Assembly: GCA_030536565.1 (NCBI GenBank)
Contig: JAUNPT010000030.1
Location: 1-16,750 of the forward strand
DNA from: Eubacteriales bacterium
GTDB lineage: Bacteria > Bacillota > Clostridia > Lachnospirales > Lachnospiraceae
Direction of reading: 5' to 3'
DNA length: 16,750 nt
In this document: positions 1 to 6,475 of the stretch, in pieces
Numbering within the stretch: position 1 is the first letter of the stretch
How the letters are laid out: every line of letters starts with the position of its first letter
Notes under the pieces: model-generated
Told to the model about the DNA's origin: nothing
Database searches by the model: none
Seen by the model: the letters and a program-made list of their open reading frames with translations, nothing else
Translations under genes and position numbers: made by a program

Positions 1-23
1 AAAAGCATATTATTAGTTACATC

Positions 24-35
24 GTGTGCGCACAC
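24..35. repeat. 12-bp perfect palindrome downstream of agrB
   Basis: The sequence GTGTGCGCACAC is a perfect palindrome 24 bases beyond the agrB stop codon, with near-matching flanks (TTGTG/CACGA). It has no loop and no T-tract on either strand, so it is a poor intrinsic terminator. Its form fits a dimeric repressor operator belonging to whatever lies to the left of the window, but no regulator can be named. Confidence 0.35.
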
Positions 36-59
36 AATTTTATTATAATTCCATAGGAA

Positions 60-638
60 TTATAACCTTAATCTACTCCTATCTTTCCTTTTTATCTTCA
101 GTTCAATAATTCCAATGACACACAAACAGACCAGCTGCAGAATAGCAATATATATCGCTTTAAGAGCCATCTCATTATGAATCAACATAGATGTTACTAC
201 CCATATCACAACAGTAATATTTAATCTTCTACCAAACACCATCTGCTCAATATCGTCAAGCGGCTTATTTATGCTTTCCACTGGACCTGTCAGAATAAGT
301 ACTATTCCTAACATCAGAATTGAAACCTTACAACTCATCGCACCGATAGTAACATAACTAACAAATAGTAACATCATTACCACTATTGCAACTGAACAGC
401 AATAACATCGCAGCCTTGTTGGCGCATGTATTCCACCTGCATACTTCCTAATTGAGAAGTACACAGCTGTATATAACGCACTCTGCCAAAGCATATTAGA
501 CAACAGAGCTATAAGAATTAAACTTGCATATATGCCAACATATAAAGGCAATTGCCTTAATCCATATATAACAATATCTCTTTCATCTTCATCTAAGCTG
601 TCAAGCCAGTCTATTTTTTTTAGATAACCTGCTTTCAT
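60..638 (-). CDS. agrB: AgrB-like accessory gene regulator protein (propeptide cysteine endopeptidase)
   Basis: Membrane cysteine protease that cuts the C-terminal tail from the AgrD precursor and closes the thiolactone ring of the autoinducing peptide. It is 192 residues from the ATG at 638, the usual AgrB length (about 190-210). The family hallmark is present: the RKYAGGIH stretch with catalytic His71, and Cys78 seven residues later, the same spacing as His77/Cys84 of Staphylococcus aureus AgrB. The conserved GPVESINKPL segment follows at about 118-127. Several hydrophobic spans (about 30-52, 82-100, 105-118, 143-155, 160-178) and a Lys/Arg-rich C-terminus fit a polytopic membrane protein. 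The ATG overlaps the agrD stop codon (TGATG), so translation is probably coupled. A TTG one codon earlier (641) is a less likely start. The family assignment is secure. That its substrate is the adjacent AgrD is inferred from position. Confidence 0.95.
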   Translation of the reverse strand: MKAGYLKKIDWLDSLDEDERDIVIYGLRQLPLYVGIYASLILIALLSNMLWQSALYTAVYFSIRKYAGGIHAPTRLRCYCCSVAIVVMMLLFVSYVTIGAMSCKVSILMLGIVLILTGPVESINKPLDDIEQMVFGRRLNITVVIWVVTSMLIHNEMALKAIYIAILQLVCLCVIGIIELKIKRKDRSRLRL

Positions 639-775
639 CAAAACTTGCGAAGTTTTTTTGCTTTCTCCGGAACTTTATCCTGATATACGAGAATACAGCA
701 AGTTGAATTCACAGTTGCTTTTGTAATTTTCTTTGAAACAGCAACTACTGCTTTTCTTACTTTATCATTCAGCAT
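638..775 (-). CDS. agrD: AgrD-like cyclic autoinducer peptide precursor (45 aa)
   Basis: Small gene between the kinase and agrB, found by reading the gap on the minus strand. It starts at an ATG preceded by a strong AAGGGGG ribosome site and ends in TGA overlapping the agrB ATG. The product has the three-part AgrD layout: a Lys-rich amphipathic N-terminus (MLNDKVRKAVVAVSKKITKA), a core TVNSTCCILV, and a charged tail YQDKVPEKAKKLRKF containing the conserved Pro-Glu. The first core Cys (Cys26) lies ten residues before that Pro (Pro36). In S. aureus AgrD-I (CDFIM, then DEVEVP) and Listeria AgrD (CFMFV, then YEPKSP) the same distance separates ring Cys from Pro. By this alignment AgrB should cut after Val30, giving a thiolactone ring Cys26-Cys27-Ile-Leu-Val30 with an undetermined N-terminal exotail. 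Two adjacent cysteines in the ring are unusual. The precursor assignment is strong; the exact mature peptide is inferred. Confidence 0.93.
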   Translation of the reverse strand: MLNDKVRKAVVAVSKKITKATVNSTCCILVYQDKVPEKAKKLRKF

Positions 776-827
776 ATCTTCGTCCCCCTTTCGTAAGGAA
801 TTCACTGTCATGACTTCTGATAGCTGA

Positions 828-856
828 ATCGTATCACATTCTTATTCCTATTTCTA
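828..856 (-). promoter_or_regulatory. Candidate agrDB promoter
   Basis: Read on the minus strand, a TAGAAA box (856..851, four of six matches to TTGACA) and an extended -10, TGATACGAT (-10 hexamer 833..828), are separated by 17 bp. The start point would fall near 821, leaving about 45 nt of leader before agrD. The weak -35 with paired repeats directly upstream is the layout expected of a promoter needing a response-regulator activator. It would let agrD-agrB be transcribed separately from agrA-agrC. Confidence 0.55.
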
Positions 857-861
857 GATAC

Positions 862-889
862 TTGGCGTAATCGGTTGTTTTTTGGCGTA
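862..889. promoter_or_regulatory. Paired direct repeats, candidate LytTR (AgrA) operator of agrDB
   Basis: TTGGCGTA occurs exactly at 862-869 and again at 882-889 (TACGCCAA on the minus strand), 20 bp start to start. The proximal copy ends 5 bp before the candidate -35 box. LytTR regulators such as AgrA bind pairs of about 9-bp direct repeats roughly two helical turns apart, upstream of -35, so spacing and position fit. A 7/8 match (TTAGCGTA) lies upstream of the agrA gene. Binding by the product of 2206..2928 is inferred. Confidence 0.65.
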
Positions 890-912
890 TTTGGTAATTT
901 TCATAATTTTAT

Positions 913-2184
913 TTATACTAATTTCATCATTATGTTTGTTTTGAAAACGTTTTTATCATGTTTGACGCTCATTAAGCCATTATATTGCTCAACCGTTTGT
1001 CTTACAGCTCCCATACCAATACCATGCCACATCTTATCCTTCTTTGTCGTCTGTAATACGTTATTTTTCTGCACCAGTTCATGATAGTATGGATTCTCCA
1101 CTCCAATAAACAGCTTATTATCTTCCTCCCTCATAGTCACATGAATATACTTATCATTCTCCGTACTACTCAATGCCTCCATTGCATTGTCCATTAGATT
1201 GCCAAATACCGTCATAAAGTCCTTCGGCTCTATCTTTACCTTTGTACTTATATCAATATCTAATTCTAACTTAATTCCATCCTGCTCTGCCTGTGCACAT
1301 TTATAATTGATGATTGCATCAAGATTGGAATTTCCTGTCTGAACATACATATCTGATGTATTCAGTGTATCTGTAAATTGCTTCATGTATTGTAGTGCAT
1401 CAGCCACATTGCCGCTATTTAACATTCCATGCAAGGCTCCTATATGATTCTTTAAATCATGACGCAGTGTTCTAATCTGTTCCATATGCACAGTCAATAC
1501 ATCAAGCTGCTTCTCATAAGAGCGGTTCTGCTCCATAATTCTTGCCGCATCAACCTGCCTGTTCGTATACGCAAGCATCCAGTCATACAGCATAAATGCT
1601 ATGATATTCACACCGAAAATAGCACCTGTACATCCTATTATCAACAATCTTGACATCTGCGCAATATATAGTGATATCAAAAGCGTGCTCGACATCACAA
1701 TAAGCATAATCATCTGAGTCCAGAAAAGATATGGTACCTTTTCCCCCTGCCTGATATGTATGGATTTGTCCATGATAATAACGACAAAATAAAAAATCAG
1801 ATTAACCATAATATATACAAGCCCGGACGTGAAATCATTTTGCTTCATAAACTGCAGCCACTGTGGCTCTAACAACGTGGCTACAAATAATTCCACACAA
1901 AAATTAATAATAAGTCCCATTACCGGTGCCAGTATTCGTTTCTGCACTGATTCCTTATATAAACTGGAGATAATGACCATCGAACCAATATTAGTAATCA
2001 TTGTAATTAGTGGAACTCTGGCAATCAGATAAAAGAAGGAATTAGTAATAAAGAACAGTAAATATGCTAACAGTTCCACAAATCTGCCAAACCGAAACTC
2101 TGTAAAAAATATTCGAAAAAACTTATAAATCGTATATATCCTTAATCCATTGGTAATGCAGTATAAAACTTCTGTATGCTCCAT
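913..2184 (-). CDS. agrC: AgrC-like sensor histidine kinase (GHKL/HATPase_c_5 family)
   Basis: Membrane receptor kinase predicted to sense the peptide made from the adjacent agrD and to phosphorylate the neighbouring response regulator. It has 423 residues. The first about 205 are hydrophobic, with roughly six membrane spans (about 35-55, 56-75, 86-105, 120-138, 152-173, 180-201), the AgrC sensor layout. A linker helix follows, then the phosphoacceptor motif LRHDLKNH with His242, an N-box around 328-337 (GNLMDNAMEA), and a glycine box HGIGMGAV (387-394). These are the marks of the HPK10 class of peptide-pheromone kinases. The start has a GAAGGGA ribosome site. The gene lies 21 bp after the regulator gene, so the two are surely cotranscribed. 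Calling it AgrC rests on architecture plus linkage to agrD and agrB; the ligand is not shown directly. Confidence 0.92.
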   Translation of the reverse strand: MEHTEVLYCITNGLRIYTIYKFFRIFFTEFRFGRFVELLAYLLFFITNSFFYLIARVPLITMITNIGSMVIISSLYKESVQKRILAPVMGLIINFCVELFVATLLEPQWLQFMKQNDFTSGLVYIMVNLIFYFVVIIMDKSIHIRQGEKVPYLFWTQMIMLIVMSSTLLISLYIAQMSRLLIIGCTGAIFGVNIIAFMLYDWMLAYTNRQVDAARIMEQNRSYEKQLDVLTVHMEQIRTLRHDLKNHIGALHGMLNSGNVADALQYMKQFTDTLNTSDMYVQTGNSNLDAIINYKCAQAEQDGIKLELDIDISTKVKIEPKDFMTVFGNLMDNAMEALSSTENDKYIHVTMREEDNKLFIGVENPYYHELVQKNNVLQTTKKDKMWHGIGMGAVRQTVEQYNGLMSVKHDKNVFKTNIMMKLV

Positions 2185-2205
2185 AACAATCCCTTCTCAA
2201 ATCCT

Positions 2206-2928
2206 TCACATCTTACCATCTAGCCATCTGTCTCTGACATCTTTCTTACACCCTCTGCTCATGCTGAGTATCTGTCCGTTTCTTAATATCACATCATTTT
2301 GGGAAAGCACATCAATGTACTGCATATTCACAATTACCGAGCTGCTGATTTTCACAAAAATATCACATGGCAGTTTATCTTCCATCTCCTTTACTGTTCC
2401 CCTTACACTTGTATATTCCATTTTGTCTTCACTATACCAATTCAACACAATATTATGACCTTCTTTTTGTAAGTATATCAGCTGATGGCAAAATATATTA
2501 TATGAAATACCATTTGCTTTAAAACTAAACTTTCTATCTCTCACATGTTTAAGTTCATATAGCCTTCTGCTTATATTTACCAGCTTTCGTTCATCTATGG
2601 GCTTCTCTATATATCCAAATGGCTGATAGTCAAACAGCTCTTTTACATGCTCCGAAGTACCTGTCACAAAAATTATACCCACCTTACTATCATGTAATGT
2701 CTCTCTTATATAACACGCAACTTCCATGCCATTTATATCCGGCATGTCAATATCAAGATATATCTGGTCTAACTGATGCTTCTTTGCATATTCACAAAGC
2801 TTTTCCCCATCTGTAAATATATGAATGTCCTGCTGTTCTCCGTTCAAAACCTGCTGATTAGCCAATAATATCTCTTTAATCTGTTTTGCATAAAATTCAA
2901 TGTCATCACATACTGCAATCTTTATCAT
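2206..2928 (-). CDS. agrA: AgrA-like LytTR response regulator
   Basis: Cytoplasmic DNA-binding regulator of the two-component pair. The 240 residues comprise a receiver domain (about 1-120) and a LytTR domain (about 135-236). In the receiver, Asp8-Asp9 form the acidic pocket, Asp59 in YLDIDMP is the phosphoacceptor, Thr89 is the switch residue and Lys109 lies in the EKP motif. The LytTR part has the family pattern around FVKISSSVIVNMQYID (191-206), but has Ser where many members have His/Arg in the F-x-R-x-H-R-S motif. The C-terminal GCKKDVRDRW stretch is basic. The gene is first in the agr-like operon, with its own promoter. A LytTR-type half-site near that promoter and a full pair upstream of agrD suggest it activates its own operon. 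Family and pairing are secure; target sites are inferred. Confidence 0.93.
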   Translation of the reverse strand: MIKIAVCDDIEFYAKQIKEILLANQQVLNGEQQDIHIFTDGEKLCEYAKKHQLDQIYLDIDMPDINGMEVACYIRETLHDSKVGIIFVTGTSEHVKELFDYQPFGYIEKPIDERKLVNISRRLYELKHVRDRKFSFKANGISYNIFCHQLIYLQKEGHNIVLNWYSEDKMEYTSVRGTVKEMEDKLPCDIFVKISSSVIVNMQYIDVLSQNDVILRNGQILSMSRGCKKDVRDRWLDGKM

Positions 2929-3003
2929 TTTAATGTTCCTATTTCAACTCCACGCACTTCTATTTCTTCACTTAAAGTATACTTCTGCCTATTTCTTATA
3001 CTG

Positions 3004-3033
3004 ATTATACACTTTTTTTCTTCCTATAATCAA
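3004..3033 (-). promoter_or_regulatory. agrAC promoter
   Basis: Minus-strand TTGATT (3033..3028) and a perfect TATAAT (3009..3004) with an 18-bp spacer. Transcription would start near 2997, about 70 nt before the agrA ATG at 2928. It lies just beyond the terminator of the preceding symporter gene, so it defines the start of the agr-like operon. Confidence 0.72.
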
Positions 3034-3040
3034 TAAAAAC

Positions 3041-3048
3041 TTAGCGTA
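3041..3048. promoter_or_regulatory. Single LytTR-like half-site upstream of agrA
   Basis: TTAGCGTA matches seven of eight bases of the paired repeats upstream of agrD. It ends 7 bp before the agrA -35 box, close to the 5-bp phasing of the agrD pair. No convincing second copy lies 20 bp away, so it would be a weaker site, perhaps for feedback on agrA expression. Confidence 0.4.
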
Positions 3049-3052
3049 ACTA

Positions 3053-3098
3053 CATTATAAAAACAGAGGTTTATAGACACTCCGCCATAAACCTCTGT
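3053..3098 (-). terminator. Intrinsic terminator after the symporter gene
   Basis: Perfect 12-bp inverted repeat (ACAGAGGTTTAT at 3063-3074, ATAAACCTCTGT at 3087-3098) with a 12-nt loop. On the minus strand it is followed by TTTTTATAAT. It begins 26 bp after the symporter stop codon and separates that operon from the agr-like operon. Confidence 0.9.
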
Positions 3099-3124
3099 AA
3101 AATCAACCATAAATATTATGTTTA

Positions 3125-4417
3125 TCATTCCGAAGCCTTTACATCATCTGCATCAAACACAGCCTTGTCCAGCATTCCCTGCTGCTTTGCCACAACTGTT
3201 GTACATACTGCATCACCTGTAACATTAACCGATGTCCTAAGCATGTCTAAAATTCTGTCAATTCCCATAATAAGAGCAATGCCCTCTGTTGGAAGTCCAA
3301 CTGATGAAAGCACCATTGACAGTGTGACAAGACCTACACTTGGTACACCCGCCGTCCCAATAGATGCAATTGTAGCTGTCAGAATTACTGTCAAAATGGC
3401 CGATGGCGTCAATGCAATTCCATAGGCCTGAGCGATAAATATTACTGCTACCCCCTGCATAATGGAAGTTCCGTCCATATTTACTGTTGCTCCTAATGGA
3501 ATAGTAAATGATGAAATCTGCTTAGCTACACCCATTTTTTTATGAAGTGTATCAATAGACAATGGAATTGTCGCATTAGATGTTGACGTTGAAAATGCAA
3601 ATGCCATTACAGGGAAAAATTTCTTCACAAACTTAAATGGATTAAGCCTTGTAAATCCAAATAATAAAAGCTGATATACGACAAAGCACTGAACTGCAAG
3701 TGCCACTATGACACTTGCCATATATTTTAACATTGGAACAAATGCATCAAAGCCAATCCCGGCAAATGTTTTGGCAATAAGGCAGAATACACCAATCGGG
3801 GCAGCCTTCATAATAGCCATGGTCATTTCCATCATAATATCATTAAACTGACTGAAGAAGTTTGATACAGTCGATGCCTTATTTCCAAGCTTAGCCAGCA
3901 TAATACCTGAAAACACTGCAAAAACGATTATGGGCAGCATATCTCCTGAAGCCAGTGAGCCAAAGATATTTTTAGGAATCATATTCAGTAATGTATCTGC
4001 AAAATTAATAGACGATGCTGCAGCCACCGGTGTTTCCTCTGCTGCGGCAATTGACATTCCCACACCCGGACTTATAAGCGATGCAACTCCTAATGCCAGA
4101 GATATTGCCATGGCAGTTGTGCATAGATAAAATATTATTGTTTTTATGCCAACCCTGCCTAATGTCTTGGTATCACCAATTGCCATGCTGCCACACACTA
4201 AAGAACAAAACACCAGCGGAACAACAAGCATCTGCATAAGTCTTATAAATCCGTTTCCCAGCACATAAAGTAATCCATTAACAATAACTTTATCTCTTAT
4301 ATATCCTCCTGGCATATAATAATGAATTAAGACGCCCCCTGCTGCTCCTGCAAGAAGTGCAATAAAAATCCTGGTCGACAGCCCAAGTGTCTTTCTTTTT
4401 GTCTTTTTGCCAGACAT
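3125..4417 (-). CDS. Dicarboxylate/amino acid:cation symporter (SDF/DAACS family), likely aspartate/glutamate
   Basis: Inner-membrane secondary transporter importing an acidic substrate with Na+ (or H+). It is 430 residues from the ATG at 4417, typical for the family. It shows the hairpin-1 serine-rich motif STSTSNATIPL (about 276-286), the TM7 motif NMDGT (313-317), the hairpin-2 motif GTAGVPSVG (about 354-362) and the TM8 motif LDMLRTSVNVTGD. Aligned with GltPh these give Asp391 (amino group), Arg394 (side-chain carboxylate), Thr395, Asn398 and Asp402 (Na+). E. coli DctA lacks the amine-binding Asp, so aspartate or glutamate is favoured over plain C4-dicarboxylates; this is inference. The ATG overlaps the preceding stop (TGATG) and has a GGAGG-type ribosome site inside the upstream gene, so translation is coupled. 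A GTG at 4420 is the alternative start. A strong terminator follows. Confidence 0.92.
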   Translation of the reverse strand: MSGKKTKRKTLGLSTRIFIALLAGAAGGVLIHYYMPGGYIRDKVIVNGLLYVLGNGFIRLMQMLVVPLVFCSLVCGSMAIGDTKTLGRVGIKTIIFYLCTTAMAISLALGVASLISPGVGMSIAAAEETPVAAASSINFADTLLNMIPKNIFGSLASGDMLPIIVFAVFSGIMLAKLGNKASTVSNFFSQFNDIMMEMTMAIMKAAPIGVFCLIAKTFAGIGFDAFVPMLKYMASVIVALAVQCFVVYQLLLFGFTRLNPFKFVKKFFPVMAFAFSTSTSNATIPLSIDTLHKKMGVAKQISSFTIPLGATVNMDGTSIMQGVAVIFIAQAYGIALTPSAILTVILTATIASIGTAGVPSVGLVTLSMVLSSVGLPTEGIALIMGIDRILDMLRTSVNVTGDAVCTTVVAKQQGMLDKAVFDADDVKASE

Positions 4418-5271
4418 CACTCCATTCCTCCGGTTTCTTCTATATACTCTGAAAGCGCCAGCTTCCAGTCCATAGGCTCCTCTAAGCCCGTAATCCTTAA
4501 CATCATATTATCTAAAACAGAATATTGCGGCCTTTCATCTTCTGACTCTGTTACAGGATTAAGCACCAGCTTATCCTCCATGCCCGCCCTCTTTAAAATC
4601 TCAGCGGCATATTCATACTGATTGCAGCTTCCTCCTGAACATACTGCGTGATAAATACCATAATGGTCACTATTTATAAATTCCTCTATCATTTTAGCAA
4701 GTTCCTTTGCACTTGTAGGAACTGACCTTCTGTTAACATTCACGTCAAGAGTCTTAAGCTGTGGAGCATTAGCTGCATCTAACACAACATCAACAAAATC
4801 TCTGCCTATTCCATACACCCATGAACTCCTGATAATCACATAACGTGTCATAAGCTGTGTGACAAATTTTTCTCCAGCAGCCTTTGATTTTCCATAAACT
4901 GACGCCGGATTAATCTCGTCAAACTCGTTGTAAGGCCTGTCTGATGCCTTATCAAACACATCATCAGTTGAAACCTGAATAAGCTTCGCTTCAATACTCT
5001 GTGCTGCCTGTGCCAGGTTCCTTACACCTACTGCATTTACCTTGTAGGCTTCATCGACATTTTCACTGCACAGCTTTATATCAGTATATCCTGCACAATT
5101 AATAACAACATCAGGTCTGTTAATATTCATATATCTTGTAACCTGCACCTCGTCTGTAATATCCACTTCATCTTTATCTGTCTCTATCAATTCGTATTCC
5201 ATACAATCCAAATGCTTTATCAATGCACTTCCAACATGTCCAGAAGCACCAACAATCCACACTGTTTTCAT
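4417..5271 (-). CDS. RmlD-like SDR family NAD(P)-dependent sugar-nucleotide reductase
   Basis: Extended short-chain dehydrogenase, 284 residues, of the dTDP-4-dehydrorhamnose reductase family, which reduces 4-keto-deoxysugar nucleotides in the cytosol. It has the dinucleotide-binding GASGHVG (8-14), INCAGYTDI (57-65), the STDDVFD segment (101-107, Ser/Thr of the catalytic triad) and YGKSK with Tyr126 and Lys130. The VNVNRRSVPTSAKELA stretch (about 178-193) is the substrate-loop region of RmlD proteins. The start has an AAGGAG ribosome site. No rmlA, rmlB, rmlC or glycosyltransferase gene is nearby; its neighbours are a tRNA-modifying enzyme and a symporter. The physiological substrate is therefore uncertain. 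RmlD-like folds also include MAT2B-type proteins. The family call is good, the pathway is not. Confidence 0.85.
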   Translation of the reverse strand: MKTVWIVGASGHVGSALIKHLDCMEYELIETDKDEVDITDEVQVTRYMNINRPDVVINCAGYTDIKLCSENVDEAYKVNAVGVRNLAQAAQSIEAKLIQVSTDDVFDKASDRPYNEFDEINPASVYGKSKAAGEKFVTQLMTRYVIIRSSWVYGIGRDFVDVVLDAANAPQLKTLDVNVNRRSVPTSAKELAKMIEEFINSDHYGIYHAVCSGGSCNQYEYAAEILKRAGMEDKLVLNPVTESEDERPQYSVLDNMMLRITGLEEPMDWKLALSEYIEETGGME

Positions 5272-5325
5272 AAAATTCTCCTTGTCTGTATAAATATCTT
5301 TGAATACCAGTACAATACAGGCTGG

Positions 5326-6369
5326 CTAAAATTTACCACCTGCATTACCATTGAAATTCATAGTCTCACGTTCTGCAAGCTTTGACTGCCCAAAAAAGAT
5401 ATTTACCGCTTCCTGATACTCAGCCATCTTCTGAGCCTTTTTTATACGTTTGACATCTTTTTTTGAATCTTCAAAAGACTGCTCCATATAACTCCACATT
5501 TCCTTCATTCTATGAATGGCATGTTTATCTCCTGACATTATCCCGCACCTTTTTGCATAAACCTCATCATGGAGCTGTTTCATAGCTTTTTTATCTGCCT
5601 CCAAATCCCTTGCATATCCCTTTGGAGAATCTGATGCCGCCACATGGATAAAACCAGGATCTGCAATAAGTCCGCGGCCCAGCATAATCCTATCCACCAT
5701 CGGAAACATTTCCATAAACGACAGCAAATCTGTTCTTGTAAATATATCTCCATTATAACACAATGGGTTTTTGCTGTTTTCAACCGCATACCTGAAGCTT
5801 TCAAGCTTCACACTATTCCTGTAATAGTCTGTCCTTATTCTCGGATGTACAATCAGCTCCTCAAGCTCATATTTATTAAAAATTTTCATTAATGCCGGAA
5901 ATTCCTCTGGTGATTCCTTCCCAATACGTGTCTTTAAAGACACCTTTATAGACTTGCCACCATTATCTGCTCCTGTAATAAACGGTGCATTCATCACCTC
6001 ATCAAGAAATGCATCAAGCTGGTCTGGAACAGCTAAAAATCCAGAGCCGCGAAATTTAGAAACCACAGTTCCAGACGGACAGCCAAGATTTAAGTTTATC
6101 TCATCATACCCATACTCATGAAACAGCAGCCTTGCAGTCCAGATAAAATCCTCTGCCCTGTTTGTCATAACCTGTGGAACAGCATATATTCCATAATTAT
6201 TTTCTCTTTCCACATCTCTTATTTCCTTTGCCAGAAATTTCTGAGACTGGTTTGGCGATATAAATGGTATAAAATACTTATCCACTTTACCGCAGGCAAA
6301 ATATTTTTCAAAAGCATTGCGGTATATATATCCTGTAAGCCCCTCCATGGGAGCCATATATATCTTCAT
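5326..6369 (-). CDS. tRNA-dihydrouridine synthase family protein (Dus)
   Basis: FMN-dependent, NADPH-using enzyme predicted to reduce uridine to dihydrouridine in tRNA loops. It is 347 residues from the ATG at 6369, chosen because a GAGGAGAAAG ribosome site precedes it and homology to Dus begins immediately (MKIYMAPMEGLT, FMN-binding start of the barrel). An open frame extends 35 codons further upstream, but its sequence is not Dus-like. Catalytic Cys97 lies in NLNLGCPSGTV. Lys146 (VSLKTRIG) and His175 (LIVHPRIRT) are the usual FMN and substrate residues, followed by YNGDIF and MLGRGLIADP. The C-terminal tail (about 265-347) is charged and helical. The position specificity (which D-loop uridine) cannot be read from the sequence. 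It lies in a run of genes with no obvious internal terminator. Confidence 0.92.
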   Translation of the reverse strand: MKIYMAPMEGLTGYIYRNAFEKYFACGKVDKYFIPFISPNQSQKFLAKEIRDVERENNYGIYAVPQVMTNRAEDFIWTARLLFHEYGYDEINLNLGCPSGTVVSKFRGSGFLAVPDQLDAFLDEVMNAPFITGADNGGKSIKVSLKTRIGKESPEEFPALMKIFNKYELEELIVHPRIRTDYYRNSVKLESFRYAVENSKNPLCYNGDIFTRTDLLSFMEMFPMVDRIMLGRGLIADPGFIHVAASDSPKGYARDLEADKKAMKQLHDEVYAKRCGIMSGDKHAIHRMKEMWSYMEQSFEDSKKDVKRIKKAQKMAEYQEAVNIFFGQSKLAERETMNFNGNAGGKF

Positions 6370-6475
6370 AATTCTTTCTCCTCGTATATTTACTGTCACA
6401 CAGTCACATTCCAGCTTTGTAAGCACAAATCCATATAGCTTATATACCAGCCTGTCCACTAAGCATGTTGGCATC

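Noticed and set aside
875..1084. Plus-strand open frames, such as this one and those at 2150..2458, 6118..6438, 8449..8895 and 14653..15022.
   Set aside because: All lie antisense inside well-supported minus-strand genes, have low-complexity or Cys/His-rich products, and lack ribosome sites. They are shadows.
3125..4417. Reading the symporter as a DctA-type C4-dicarboxylate carrier.
   Set aside because: The TM8 motif keeps both the amine-binding Asp391 and Arg394, favouring an amino acid substrate; DctA lacks the Asp.
6370..6474. A 35-codon N-terminal extension of the Dus reading frame.
   Set aside because: The strong ribosome site and the conserved Dus start lie at 6369, and the extension is Cys-rich with no family resemblance.
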